Assembly: GCA_017469425.1 (NCBI GenBank) | Contig: JAFUGJ010000015.1 | Span: 1 to 64,000, forward strand | DNA: 64,000 nt | Source of the DNA: Bacteroidales bacterium | GTDB lineage: Bacteria > Bacteroidota > Bacteroidia > Bacteroidales > UBA932 | Direction of reading: 5' to 3' | Part shown: piece by piece, positions 56,227 to 64,000 of the stretch | Numbering within the stretch: the first letter of the stretch is position 1 | How the letters are laid out: the number at the start of each line of letters is the position of its first letter | The notes under the pieces: generated by a model | The model's database searches: none | Told to the model about the DNA's origin: nothing | The model's input: only the letters and a program-made list of their open reading frames with translations | Translations under genes and position numbers: made by a program

Positions 56227-56505
56227 ATGAACAAGAAACTTAACTATTCAGTGCCGGATGGCTATTTCGAGAATCTGAAGACCAGGCTCTCGGCCATCCC
56301 GCAGCAGCAGGAGACTCCTGGCAGGCTCCAGCGTTTCACTCCATACCTGGCCCTGGCGGCGTGTTTTGCAATGGCAATTATGGTCGGGAGCATAGTGCTC
56401 AACCGCACTGCGGCACCGGCAGCATCCGACGACGAAATCATCGAGTACCTGATTGACTCCGACATCACGCTTGCACAGATTGAGGATTACCTTACTCTAT
56501 ATTAA
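56227..56505 (+). CDS. Small membrane protein, probable anti-sigma factor
   Basis: 92 residues. Cytoplasmic start (NYSVPDGYFENLKTRL), one membrane helix at about 43-59 (ALAACFAMAIMVGSIVL), and a short acidic periplasmic end (DDEIIEYLIDSD). The VPDGYFE motif recurs in Bacteroidetes proteins encoded after ECF sigma genes. Too short for a known zinc anti-sigma domain; the role is inferred from position. Confidence 0.6.
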   Translation: MNKKLNYSVPDGYFENLKTRLSAIPQQQETPGRLQRFTPYLALAACFAMAIMVGSIVLNRTAAPAASDDEIIEYLIDSDITLAQIEDYLTLY

Positions 56506-56512
56506 TTATATC

Positions 56513-57061
56513 ATGAAAAAAATCGCACTTTTTATTTCGGCATTGTGCCTTGCACTCAGCGTAAGCGCACAACCTGCACAGCAGAAAGGCCGTCCTGACG
56601 GCAAAGACCGTCAGCAGAATCACAAAGAGATGATTTCCCGCCTTCAAAGCGAGCATATCGCCTTCCTCACTGCGGAACTCGACCTCAGCCCGGAAGAAGC
56701 CCAGGCTTTCTGGCCCGTGTTCAACAAAGTCCAGAAGGAACAGATGGAAATCCACAAGGCCCTTGGGGCGGCAAGCAAGAAGCTCAGGGATGCCCTCAAG
56801 GAAAACAAATCCGACAAGGAGCTGAAGGATGCCCTTTCTGCCTACAATAAGGCAAAGCAAAACCAGAAAAGCGTTCTTGCCGACTATCAGAATGAATTCA
56901 TTAAAATACTCGGTGTCCAGAAGGCAGCGAAACTCTATGTAGCCGAAGAATCTTTCCGCACCAGGCAAATCAACAAACTCGGCCAGGGCCGCAAAGACGG
57001 GAAACCCCAGGGAGCACCCAAAGGGCAGAAAAAGTCAAAGCCAACGGCGGAAAGCAATTAA
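56513..57061 (+). CDS. Spy/CpxP-like periplasmic protein
   Basis: 182 residues with signal peptide (MKKIALFISALCLALSVSA, then QPAQQ). The mature part is almost all charged helix, with FLTAELDLSPEEAQAFWPVF in place of the LTxxQ repeat, and a basic Gly/Pro/Lys tail. Probable stress-induced chaperone or sensor of the ECF sigma module; starts 7 bp after the anti-sigma candidate. Confidence 0.7.
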   Translation: MKKIALFISALCLALSVSAQPAQQKGRPDGKDRQQNHKEMISRLQSEHIAFLTAELDLSPEEAQAFWPVFNKVQKEQMEIHKALGAASKKLRDALKENKSDKELKDALSAYNKAKQNQKSVLADYQNEFIKILGVQKAAKLYVAEESFRTRQINKLGQGRKDGKPQGAPKGQKKSKPTAESN

Positions 57062-57070
57062 ACAAGGCAA

Positions 57071-57102
57071 AAAAAGATGACCGAAAGGTCATCTTTTTTT
57101 TT
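57071..57102. terminator. Bidirectional terminator between the Spy-like and PPTase genes
   Basis: AAAAAGATGACC, a GAAA tetraloop, GGTCATCTTTTT followed by further T residues. A-run on one side and T-run on the other let it serve both convergent genes; it extends into the last bases of the minus-strand gene (stop at 57101). Confidence 0.9.
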
Positions 57103-57739
57103 ACGCTATCCAAACCAGTACATGCCTGTCGAAGGTTATGTATTCCAGGTCGAAGTCTTCCTCGTAACCGTCCTTGTGAATAAAGGTTGCCTCCAGTTCG
57201 CCTTCGCCCTTGGGCCGGAATGAGTCAATCTCAATCTGCTCCGCGAAATCGACCTTGTACTGCGACAATTTTTTGTAAACGGCTTCCTTGGCGCACCAGT
57301 AGATAGCGAGCTGCTCGTTGCGGCGGTCGTCGTCAAGGTCGTCGATTTCGTCCTCCGAAAGGGCTTTCTTTTCAACCGCCGAAAAGTCGCGGTCGAGGCT
57401 TTCGCAGTCGATGCCGACATCTTCAAGGTCATTCAGAATCACCGCCACATATTTGTCAGTATGGGTGATGCTGATGTTGGTGGCGTTGTTTTCGATATAG
57501 GGCTTGCCATTGTCGTGATGGGAAAGATACACCTTCTCCTCGAACATTGCGTCGAGAAGTGCGCGTACTGCAAGCTTCTGCTTGCGCAGGGATTCACTCT
57601 TGATGAACGAAATCTCTTCGAGTTCGTCGGTAGGGATGGATGTCAGTTCTTTTAATTCTGCCTCAGTTTCCGTTATATGCCAAACACCGAGACGCGAGTG
57701 CGCGTCGTCGTCGAGGTCTTTTGTAAGAAATAGTGCCAT
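57101..57739 (-). CDS. 4'-phosphopantetheinyl transferase, Sfp type
   Basis: Activates carrier proteins with the phosphopantetheine arm of CoA. 212 residues. Mg/CoA-binding GIDCESLDRDF and WCAKEAVYKKLSQ, with ISITHTDKYVAV before them. No carrier-protein or polyketide genes adjoin it. Sfp-type rather than AcpS by length. Preceded by a TATATTTG box at 57757-57764. Confidence 0.88.
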   Translation of the reverse strand: MALFLTKDLDDDAHSRLGVWHITETEAELKELTSIPTDELEEISFIKSESLRKQKLAVRALLDAMFEEKVYLSHHDNGKPYIENNATNISITHTDKYVAVILNDLEDVGIDCESLDRDFSAVEKKALSEDEIDDLDDDRRNEQLAIYWCAKEAVYKKLSQYKVDFAEQIEIDSFRPKGEGELEATFIHKDGYEEDFDLEYITFDRHVLVWIA

Positions 57740-57756
57740 AAATATTTATAACGGTG

Positions 57757-57764
57757 CAAATATA
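57757..57764 (-). promoter_or_regulatory. -7 box of the PPTase gene
   Basis: TATATTTG on the minus strand, 17 nt before the ATG. Confidence 0.55.
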
Positions 57765-57802
57765 ATCAAATTTTGAATATCCAAGAAATCAAAGGAAATA
57801 AC

Positions 57803-57810
57803 TATCTTTG
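57803..57810 (+). promoter_or_regulatory. -7 box of mdh
   Basis: TATCTTTG, 32 nt before the ATG at 57843. Confidence 0.6.
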
Positions 57811-57842
57811 CATTCCCTAAAAGAACTATTGTTTTTTTCGAT

Positions 57843-58829
57843 ATGAAATATTTGACAAATGAAAAATTGGTCATCGTTGGTGCCGGCGGAATGATTGGCT
57901 CCAATATGGCCCAGTCCGTGCTTATGCTCGGTCTTACTCCCAATGTATGTCTTTACGACATCTATGAACCCGGTCTCAAGGGCGTTCTCGCCGAAATCAA
58001 CCACTGCGGCTTCGAAGGTGCAAATGTTACCGCCACCATCGACCCCGCCGAAGCTTTCACCGGAGCCAAGTTCATCATATCCTCCGGCGGTGCCCCCCGC
58101 AAGGAAGGCATGACCCGCGAAGACCTTCTCAAAGGCAACTGCCAGATTGCCGCTGAATTCGGCGACAACATCAAGAAGTACTGCCCCGATGTAAACCATG
58201 TGGTGGTTATCTTCAACCCCGCCGATGTCACCGCACTCACCGCACTCATCCACTCCGGACTGAAGCCCTCGCAGCTCACCAGCCTCGCAGCCCTCGACAG
58301 CACCCGTCTGCAGGAGGCCCTCGCGCAGGAATTCGGCGTTCAGCAGTGCAAGGTTACCGGCGCCCATACCTACGGAGGACACGGAGAAGCAATGGCAGTG
58401 TTCGCTTCGCAGGTGAAGATTGACGGCAAACCCCTCTCCGACATGGGTCTCAGCCCCGAAAGGTGGCTCGAAATCAAGCATGCAACCGTACAGGGCGGCA
58501 GCAACATCATCAAACTCCGCGGACGCAGTTCCTTCCAGAGCCCCGCATACCAGGCCGTGAAGATGATTGAAGCCGCAATGGGCGGCGACAAGTTCACCTG
58601 GCCTGCCGGATGCTATGTCAACAACGCAGTGTTCCAGAATGTGATGATGGCTATGCCTTCCACCATCGACAAGACCGGCGTTCACTTCAATGCTCCCAAG
58701 GGAACCGCAGAAGAGATGGCAGCCCTCAAGGCTTCCTACGAACATCTCTGCAAGATGCGCGACGAAATCGTGGCCCTCGGCATCGTTCCGCCCGTGTCCG
58801 AATGGAAGAGTCTGAATCCTAATCTTTAA
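57843..58829 (+). CDS. mdh: Malate dehydrogenase
   Basis: 328 residues, lactate/malate dehydrogenase family. NAD-binding GAGGMIGSNMAQ with acidic residue in CLYDIYEP; FIISSGGAPRKEG; NPADVT; catalytic His in GAHTYGGHGEAM. The Bacteroides-type enzyme in the reductive (fumarate-forming) branch. Own promoter and terminator, so monocistronic. Confidence 0.9.
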   Translation: MKYLTNEKLVIVGAGGMIGSNMAQSVLMLGLTPNVCLYDIYEPGLKGVLAEINHCGFEGANVTATIDPAEAFTGAKFIISSGGAPRKEGMTREDLLKGNCQIAAEFGDNIKKYCPDVNHVVVIFNPADVTALTALIHSGLKPSQLTSLAALDSTRLQEALAQEFGVQQCKVTGAHTYGGHGEAMAVFASQVKIDGKPLSDMGLSPERWLEIKHATVQGGSNIIKLRGRSSFQSPAYQAVKMIEAAMGGDKFTWPAGCYVNNAVFQNVMMAMPSTIDKTGVHFNAPKGTAEEMAALKASYEHLCKMRDEIVALGIVPPVSEWKSLNPNL

Positions 58830-58870
58830 GACGCGAAAACGCAACTTACAGGCTACCAATACTTTACATG

Positions 58871-58907
58871 AAAACTATCGCTCGAATCGGGCGATAGTTT
58901 TGTTTTA
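58871..58907. terminator. Terminator between mdh and the deformylase gene
   Basis: AAAACTATCGC and GCGATAGTTTT (11-bp perfect stem, 9-base loop), followed by GTTTT. Symmetric A/T flanks suit both convergent genes. Confidence 0.88.
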
Positions 58908-58944
58908 ATCAACTATAATTCAAGTGCTTACATTTTCGCACCCG

Positions 58945-59550
58945 CTACTCGGGCTTCTGGTAGAGCGAACCGGGAACAGGCTTGTCGATATACAGCACTC
59001 CGTCGAGATGGTCACATTCGTGCTGGAAGATGATGGCGGAGTAGCCCTGCACGCGCTCAGCGGTGTCGCGAAGGGTCTTTGCCGATGTATAAGCCACATC
59101 CACATCGCGGTAGCGCAGCACATCGCCCCTCCATCCGGGGATGGAAAGGCAGCCTTCAGGCCCGGGAAGCATCTCGCCGCGCGTGGCAGTGATGCGGACA
59201 TTGGGATACACCTCGAAAGGTTCGCCCTCCTTGTCGAAACGCTGCACAGCGATTACCCTGCGGGAGAGGCCGACCTGCGGAGCGGCTATTCCCACGCCGT
59301 CCTGCGAAGGGTCGGTTACGGTTGCTATCAGCGCATCCGCAAGCCTGCAGAACTCCTCAGACGCAATTTCATCAGTACTGAGCACCGCGCACGGCGTACG
59401 GAGCACGATGGAATCGGCTTTGTCATAAATCGTGAGCACCCTCAAGGGGGTATCGGCATCAATTATTGCCTTTTCGGCCTCGGTCCAACCGGTTTTCGGA
59501 GAACAGGCCGCAAGAATCAGCAGGGCGGCTGCAAGGAATTTCGCTTTCAT
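58945..59550 (-). CDS. Exported peptide deformylase-like lipoprotein
   Basis: 201 residues. All three deformylase motifs are intact: GVGIAAPQVG (85-94), EGCLS (132-136, metal Cys134) and QHECDHLDG (176-184, His177, Glu178, His181). Unlike cytoplasmic Def, it begins with a lipoprotein signal, FLAAALLILAAC, with Cys16 as lipid site, so it should be anchored outside the cytoplasm. Activity on formylated peptides in the periplasm or at the surface is possible; substrate unknown. Longer upstream frame rejected because it removes the signal. Confidence 0.85.
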   Translation of the reverse strand: MKAKFLAAALLILAACSPKTGWTEAEKAIIDADTPLRVLTIYDKADSIVLRTPCAVLSTDEIASEEFCRLADALIATVTDPSQDGVGIAAPQVGLSRRVIAVQRFDKEGEPFEVYPNVRITATRGEMLPGPEGCLSIPGWRGDVLRYRDVDVAYTSAKTLRDTAERVQGYSAIIFQHECDHLDGVLYIDKPVPGSLYQKPE

Positions 59551-59596
59551 TTTCGTATCTTTGTGCAATACTGCAAAAATAAAAAAATATCCATAT

Positions 59597-62299
59597 ATGA
59601 AAAAGGCCATCTTGCTTTTCATCCTGTTTATTCCTCTTGCGCTTTCTGCTGCAATTTCGCCCAACAACGCCCGCAGGGCCGACCGCATCTATTTCGATTC
59701 CGTCCGGGGGAACGGGGGCACAGCCGAATGGAGAATGTGCAAGGCTTCCGAAGCCGGGCAGGCGGAACTGATTTCGCAGCCGGGATTCGACGATGCAGCC
59801 TGGATGCAGGCGAGGGTGCCGGGAACCGTGCTCACGAACCTCGTGGAAAACGGAGTGCTCCCCGACCCTTACTTTTCTGACAACAACCGCCTTACCAAAG
59901 GGCTGATTCCCGACATCAACGATGTGGGGCGCGACTACTACACCTATTGGTTCCGCACCGAATTCGACATTCCCGAATCGTATGAAGGCAAGAAGGTCTG
60001 GCTGCATCCGGAGGGCATAAACTATCGTGCCGAGTTCTGGGTGAACGGGCATCTTTTCAGCACGGTTACCGGAATGTTCCGCGACGATGACATCGACATC
60101 ACCGAATTCGCCAACATCGGAGGGAAAAACGCCCTGGCGGTGCTGGTCTACCCCGTCGACTTTCCCGGAAGGCCGGGCAAGAAAACCTGGGGAGCCCCCG
60201 GTGAATACAACAACGGTGGCGACGGCAACATCGGCCTCAACTCCACCATGCTCATGAGCGTGGGCTGGGACTTCACCTTCTGGGATGCAGTGCGCGACCG
60301 CAACACCGGTATCTGGCGCAGCATCTCCCTCTACAGCACCGGTGCCATTACCGTACGGCATCCGTTCGTACATTCCACCCTCGCGCATCCCAATTACGAT
60401 GCCGCCGACCTTGCAGTGTCGGTGGAGGTTTCAAGCCGATATGTTGACAGCCCGGCCACCCACAAAGCCCGCATCGTGGGAGAGATTACCGGCCCCGGGC
60501 TGGAACCCGTGAGCATAGAAAAAACCGTCGCGCTCTACCGCGAGGAAGACAAACTGGTGAGCTTCGGCGTGGATGAATTCTCCCAGCTGCACATCAGCAA
60601 CCCCCGGCTCTGGTGGCCTCTCGGCAAGGGTGAGCATCCGCTTTACAATCTAAAGGTCACCGTATTCGACGACGATGTTGCGAGCGATTCGCTGCAGACC
60701 ACCTTCGGCATCCGCGAAGTGGTGGCCACCCGCGAAACCCCGGATGAAAGCAAGCTTTTCATGGTGAACGGCAAACCCATCTTCGTGAGGGGTTCCAACT
60801 GGATTCCCGAGGCCATGCTCAAGGACAACGACAAGCGCATGGCGGCAGTGCTGCGCATGAGCGCCCAGTGCGGATTCAACCTTCTCCGCCTGTGGGGCGG
60901 CGGCATCGTGGAAAGCGACTATTTCCACCAGCTCTGCGACGAATACGGATTCATGGTTTGGGAAGAGTTTTTCATGACGGGAGACACCCGCCATCCCCAC
61001 GACAAGGCCACCTACTTTGCCAATGTGGAATCGTCGGTAAAGAGAATCCGCAACCACCCCTGCGTGGTGTTCTATGTGGCTTCCAATGAAAGCACCGAGG
61101 TGAGCGGCACCCGCGAACTTCTCGAAAAACTCGACGGCACGCGCCCTTGGCAGCAGCAGAGCGAATGCGACGGCATCCACGACGGAAGCCCCTATGTGCA
61201 GGTGAACCCCATGCTCCACTACTACGACAAAGCCTCACCCCGCGGCAGCCGCGTCAACGGCTTCAACCCCGAATACGGATTTACCGGAATGCCGCATTAT
61301 ACTTCGCTCCAGAGGTTCCTGCGCCCTGAAGAAATCTGGCCCATGGACCAGAGCGTGTGGGATTATCTGGACGGCAGCGGCTTCGGCAAGGTGACCACCA
61401 CCGTAAAGGCCCTGGCCGACAACTACGGCGAATCTTCCGGCATCAAGGAATACGGATGGAAGACCCAGCTGCTGAGCGCCATGAATTCCAAGTCCATCTG
61501 GGATGTATGGAACTACAACAAGTTCGACTATGGCGACCGCTACTGCTCCGGCACGCTCTTCTGGAGCCATGCCAGCCCCATCCCCATGATAAAGAACCAC
61601 ATGTGGGACTGGTATCTCATCCCCACTGCGGCGCTCTACCACACCATGCACGCCCTTGAGCCGGTACATGTGCAGTACGATTACAGGAAAAATACGGTTT
61701 CGGTTTACAACGACAGGCTTAAGCCTCTGTCGAACCTCACCGTGGTGGCTCGCCTCTACGACCTCGAATGCGACAAGCTCGCCACCTTCACCACCCGCAG
61801 CGTGAAGGTTGACGCCGACGGGGTCGCGAACGATGTAATGCGCCTGATTATCCCCGAGAATATCACTCCCGTGCATTTCATCTGCCTCGAAGTGCTGTCG
61901 TCGAAGGGCGAAGTGCTGTCGAAGAATTTCTACTGGCGTTCAACGGCCCGGTATGTCAGCAACACCCTCACGGGCCCCTGTGCATCAGGATTCGAGAAGC
62001 TCAAAGACATGCCCGAAGCCAAGATAAAAGCCAGCCTGAAAAAGCGTTCCGACGAGCAGAACCTGTACTACGAAGTAACCCTCAACAATACTTCGAAAAA
62101 GATTGCCTTCTTCAACGAAGTGCTGCTCCTTGGCGACGACGGACTGCCCGTGCCCTACACTTTCACTTCCGATAATTACTTCTCGCTGGAGCCGGGAGAA
62201 ATTCAGACCGTCACGCTGGAGATTGCACGCGAAGACGCACCTTCCAAGCCGCGCATCCATGTGGAAGGATGGAATGTGGCGGAGACCGTGCTTAAATAA
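59597..62299 (+). CDS. GH2 exo-beta-glucosaminidase/beta-mannosidase-type enzyme
   Basis: 900 residues with a signal peptide (MKKAILLFILFIPLALSAA). Jelly-roll with VPGTVLTNLVENGVLPDPY, Ig-like domain, then barrel with NLLRLWGGGIVESDYF, VFYVASNE (acid/base Glu) and NPEYGF (probable nucleophile Glu), and C-terminal beta domains. VPGTVLTNLV and the five-domain length match mannosidase/exo-glucosaminidase GH2 members rather than beta-galactosidases. A TATCTTTG box lies about 23 nt upstream. Not part of a visible PUL; convergent with the HD gene, three bases apart. Confidence 0.82.
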   Translation: MKKAILLFILFIPLALSAAISPNNARRADRIYFDSVRGNGGTAEWRMCKASEAGQAELISQPGFDDAAWMQARVPGTVLTNLVENGVLPDPYFSDNNRLTKGLIPDINDVGRDYYTYWFRTEFDIPESYEGKKVWLHPEGINYRAEFWVNGHLFSTVTGMFRDDDIDITEFANIGGKNALAVLVYPVDFPGRPGKKTWGAPGEYNNGGDGNIGLNSTMLMSVGWDFTFWDAVRDRNTGIWRSISLYSTGAITVRHPFVHSTLAHPNYDAADLAVSVEVSSRYVDSPATHKARIVGEITGPGLEPVSIEKTVALYREEDKLVSFGVDEFSQLHISNPRLWWPLGKGEHPLYNLKVTVFDDDVASDSLQTTFGIREVVATRETPDESKLFMVNGKPIFVRGSNWIPEAMLKDNDKRMAAVLRMSAQCGFNLLRLWGGGIVESDYFHQLCDEYGFMVWEEFFMTGDTRHPHDKATYFANVESSVKRIRNHPCVVFYVASNESTEVSGTRELLEKLDGTRPWQQQSECDGIHDGSPYVQVNPMLHYYDKASPRGSRVNGFNPEYGFTGMPHYTSLQRFLRPEEIWPMDQSVWDYLDGSGFGKVTTTVKALADNYGESSGIKEYGWKTQLLSAMNSKSIWDVWNYNKFDYGDRYCSGTLFWSHASPIPMIKNHMWDWYLIPTAALYHTMHALEPVHVQYDYRKNTVSVYNDRLKPLSNLTVVARLYDLECDKLATFTTRSVKVDADGVANDVMRLIIPENITPVHFICLEVLSSKGEVLSKNFYWRSTARYVSNTLTGPCASGFEKLKDMPEAKIKASLKKRSDEQNLYYEVTLNNTSKKIAFFNEVLLLGDDGLPVPYTFTSDNYFSLEPGEIQTVTLEIAREDAPSKPRIHVEGWNVAETVLK

Positions 62300-62302
62300 T
62301 TC

Positions 62303-62929
62303 CTATTCCGGAAAATAACTGTCGAAAACGCTCCGGAGCCATCCGGGGCGTTTCAGGTTTTGGCGAAACTCCTCCAGGCGGGCAGCGTTTGGCGACTCCT
62401 CAATCCAGAGTTTGAGGTATCCGCCATAGTCGTATTTTTCTTTCAGATGCTCGCACATCCTCTGCCAATGGCCTTCCCTGTCGAGTTCGGGATAATGAGA
62501 GAGGCCGTACTGGATGGTGCGCCGCACAATGGTCTGAGCGTCAATGATGCGGTCGGCCTCCGCCACGATGCGTCCGTAGATGCTGCGAGGTTCGTGGTCG
62601 GACGATGCACGGTGGTCTTCCGCCGCCCGGGCCATGATTTCAATCTGCTCCGGGGTAAACCAGAGGCGCAGCTTTTCGTCGCTGCGGATTATGCGTCCGG
62701 ATACGAGATGATGGGTTTTGCGCCCTTCGCACAGACCGGTATCGTGGTATGCCGCGATGGCATAGACCATGTCGCGGTTGAGCGGCTCACCTTCGCCCCG
62801 TGCATCTACTTTGTCAGCAAGCATAAGGCTCTGTTCGATGACGGTTCGCACATGGTCTGTTTTATGGGCGTCGTCGAAATGCCCGTAACGGGGAATTATT
62901 TCCGCCTCGATATATTCGTGCAGGGTCAT
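62303..62929 (-). CDS. HD-domain phosphohydrolase
   Basis: 208 residues. HD metal ligands: KTDHVRTV, AAYHDTGL, AEDHR and AEADRI. Start at ATG 62929 (MTLHEYIEAEI), which overlaps the end of trmN6. Small stand-alone HD proteins hydrolyse nucleotides or similar; substrate not predictable. Confidence 0.8.
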   Translation of the reverse strand: MTLHEYIEAEIIPRYGHFDDAHKTDHVRTVIEQSLMLADKVDARGEGEPLNRDMVYAIAAYHDTGLCEGRKTHHLVSGRIIRSDEKLRLWFTPEQIEIMARAAEDHRASSDHEPRSIYGRIVAEADRIIDAQTIVRRTIQYGLSHYPELDREGHWQRMCEHLKEKYDYGGYLKLWIEESPNAARLEEFRQNLKRPGWLRSVFDSYFPE

Positions 62930-63663
62930 AGATAGAAGTCTTTGGTAAGGGATGAGTATTCTGATGAGCGCATGGCACCCTCCATTAAGGAAAGTTCCTC
63001 TTCGCAAGGCTCTCCGGGCACAGGAACTCCTTTGCTGAATTCGGCAATGATGCGCTTGAATGGCTTGGAGGGGGTGGTACGGATGCGTATGGTTCGAAAA
63101 GGAGAGAGGCCGAAACTTTTTGCAGTGCGGGTAAGCGGGAGCTCCGTTCCGGCAGGGAGAATAAGGGAAAGGGTGCCGCCGGGGTTAAGGCGCTCCGCTG
63201 CAAATGAGATGATGTCGCGGTACGAAAGACTGTCGGCATGGCGGGCGGCGCTGCGTCTGCCGTCTGGAGCTTTGAGGGAGTCTTCGAAGAATGGAGGATT
63301 GGAGAAAATTGCATCGTAGCGAGCCGAATCCAAGGCCAAAGACAGTTCCTGCAGGGAGATTTTCGACGCATGAAGATGGAGGCTCCAGGGGGAGGAGGCG
63401 AAATTTGCCGAGGCTTCGGCTACCGCATCGGCATCTATGTCGATGGCTTCTATTAGAAAGTCTTCCATCCCTGCGGACAGGCGCTGTGCCGCCATAAGGG
63501 CTATTACCCCGGTGCCGGTGCCAACATCCAAAAGAAGCTGGGGTTCCCTGCGGGATGCATCCGGCAGGGTCATGGCAGCGCCGAGCAGCACCGCATCCGT
63601 GCCCACCTTCTGGGCGGCAAGGTCGTTACGGACAGAAAACTGTTTGAAACGGAATTCTCCCAT
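62926..63663 (-). CDS. trmN6: tRNA1(Val) (adenine-37-N6)-methyltransferase
   Basis: 245 residues. FRFKQFSVRND...KVGTDAVLLGA, SAM motif LLLDVGTGTGVIALMAAQR and the N6-adenine signature FSNPPFFEDS. YfiC/TrmN6 family. Start at ATG 63663, overlapping the stop of the ABC gene (ATGA type); stop overlaps the HD gene start. Confidence 0.88.
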   Translation of the reverse strand: MGEFRFKQFSVRNDLAAQKVGTDAVLLGAAMTLPDASRREPQLLLDVGTGTGVIALMAAQRLSAGMEDFLIEAIDIDADAVAEASANFASSPWSLHLHASKISLQELSLALDSARYDAIFSNPPFFEDSLKAPDGRRSAARHADSLSYRDIISFAAERLNPGGTLSLILPAGTELPLTRTAKSFGLSPFRTIRIRTTPSKPFKRIIAEFSKGVPVPGEPCEEELSLMEGAMRSSEYSSLTKDFYL

Positions 63664-64000
63664 CAGACAAACTGCCCGTCTTTCATTGTGAGGGTGCGGT
63701 CGCACATTGCCGCGAGGGCGGGGTCGTGGGTAACGATGATGATTGTCTGGCCAAGACGCTCGCGAAGGGAGAAAAATAGCTGATGAATCTCTTCCTTGGT
63801 GGCGGAATCAAGATTTCCGGTCGGTTCGTCGGCAAATACCACAGCCGGAGAATTGACAAGGGCACGGGCTATAGCAACACGCTGCTGCTCTCCCCCGGAA
63901 AGCTCGGAAGGCTTGTGCTCCATGCGCTCCGAAAGGCCCACGACCAACAGGAGTTCGCGCGCTTTCTTCTCGGCATCCCTGGCGGATTTTCCCGCAATCA
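63663..64000 (-). CDS. ABC transporter ATPase, LolD-like, C-terminal part (cut by window edge)
   Basis: About 112 residues are visible. ABC signature [15 protein letters not shown], Walker [15 protein letters not shown]-loop [10 protein letters not shown], and a short C-terminus. The Walker A part lies beyond the window. EPTGNLD is typical of the LolD/MacB/FtsE group; LolD (lipoprotein release) is the likeliest but not certain. Confidence 0.8.
   Translation of the reverse strand, partial: IAGKSARDAEKKARELLLVVGLSERMEHKPSELSGGEQQRVAIARALVNSPAVVFADEPTGNLDSATKEEIHQLFFSLRERLGQTIIIVTHDPALAAMCDRTLTMKDGQFV

Noticed and set aside
1-64000. CRISPR arrays, insertion sequences, rRNA and tRNA genes
   Set aside because: No regular spaced repeats, transposase genes, rRNA or tRNA-like cloverleaf sequences were recognised by eye. 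Most intergenic gaps are under 100 bp. A covariance search would be needed to exclude a small RNA.

Overview
The window comes from a member of the Bacteroidales. The evidence is SusC/SusD pairs, BACON and SusE/SusF-type lipoproteins, a Bacteroides-type serine palmitoyltransferase, GldH, DUF4271 and DUF2723 proteins, menaquinone genes, and promoters with the Bacteroidetes -7 box (TAnnTTTG) and no clear Shine-Dalgarno sequences. The DNA looks clearly more GC-rich than Bacteroides proper, so an uncultured gut or rumen-type lineage is plausible; no finer placement is claimed.

Layout. 1-550: a truncated HicA toxin at the edge, then gene debris and the first copy of a dispersed palindrome. 550-5550: a barrel protein divergent from a compact xylose operon (xylulokinase, xylose isomerase, xylose symporter). 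5546-12690 (minus): spt, then a tightly packed run trxA, barrel protein, LOG-type hydrolase, polyprenyl synthase, holB, ricT, gldH, trmB. 12710-18470 (minus): a TolC/MFP/RND efflux operon ending in a small PII-like protein. 18537-37710 (minus): a 19-kb polysaccharide utilisation locus (PUL) with an MFS/GPH sugar transporter, SusC, SusD, SusE-like, a SusF-like lipoprotein with six tandem binding modules, a BACON-SusG amylase, a GH53 endo-galactanase, a GH2 enzyme and two more GH13 enzymes. Divergent from it is a LytS/LytTR two-component pair (37860-39761). The intergenic region carries sites fitting the LytTR consensus at exact 21-bp spacing, so this pair may control the PUL. 39780-52890: housekeeping genes (lgt, pgk, an rRNA-type methyltransferase, DUF2723, yidD-rnpA-hemD-DUF4271, lepA, tatA-tatC, menA, SUI1, menG). 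52930-64000: a DUF4886 esterase-like protein, split transketolase, an ECF sigma/anti-sigma/Spy-like module, a phosphopantetheinyl transferase, mdh, an exported lipoprotein peptide deformylase, a GH2 exo-hexosaminidase/mannosidase, an HD hydrolase, trmN6 and a truncated LolD-type ATPase.

How the genes work together. Surface lipoproteins of the PUL would bind and cut alpha-glucan (SusE/F-like, SusG) and beta-1,4-galactan (GH53). SusCD imports oligosaccharides, the periplasmic GH13 and GH2 enzymes finish them, and the GH53-GH2-GH13 block is translationally coupled. Xylose enters by XylE and reaches the pentose phosphate pathway through XylA, XylB and the split transketolase.

Most notable: (1) the LytTR-type half-sites between the PUL and its linked two-component system; (2) a three-copy palindromic repeat abutting gene ends, with a tail that supplies codons to a GH13 gene and perhaps to menA, plus a second, different palindrome at 52130-52214; (3) a peptide deformylase with a lipoprotein signal; (4) several genes whose -7 box ends only 5-7 nt before the start codon, predicting leaderless mRNAs; (5) three convergent gene pairs sharing the same four bases, TTAG, as both stop codons.
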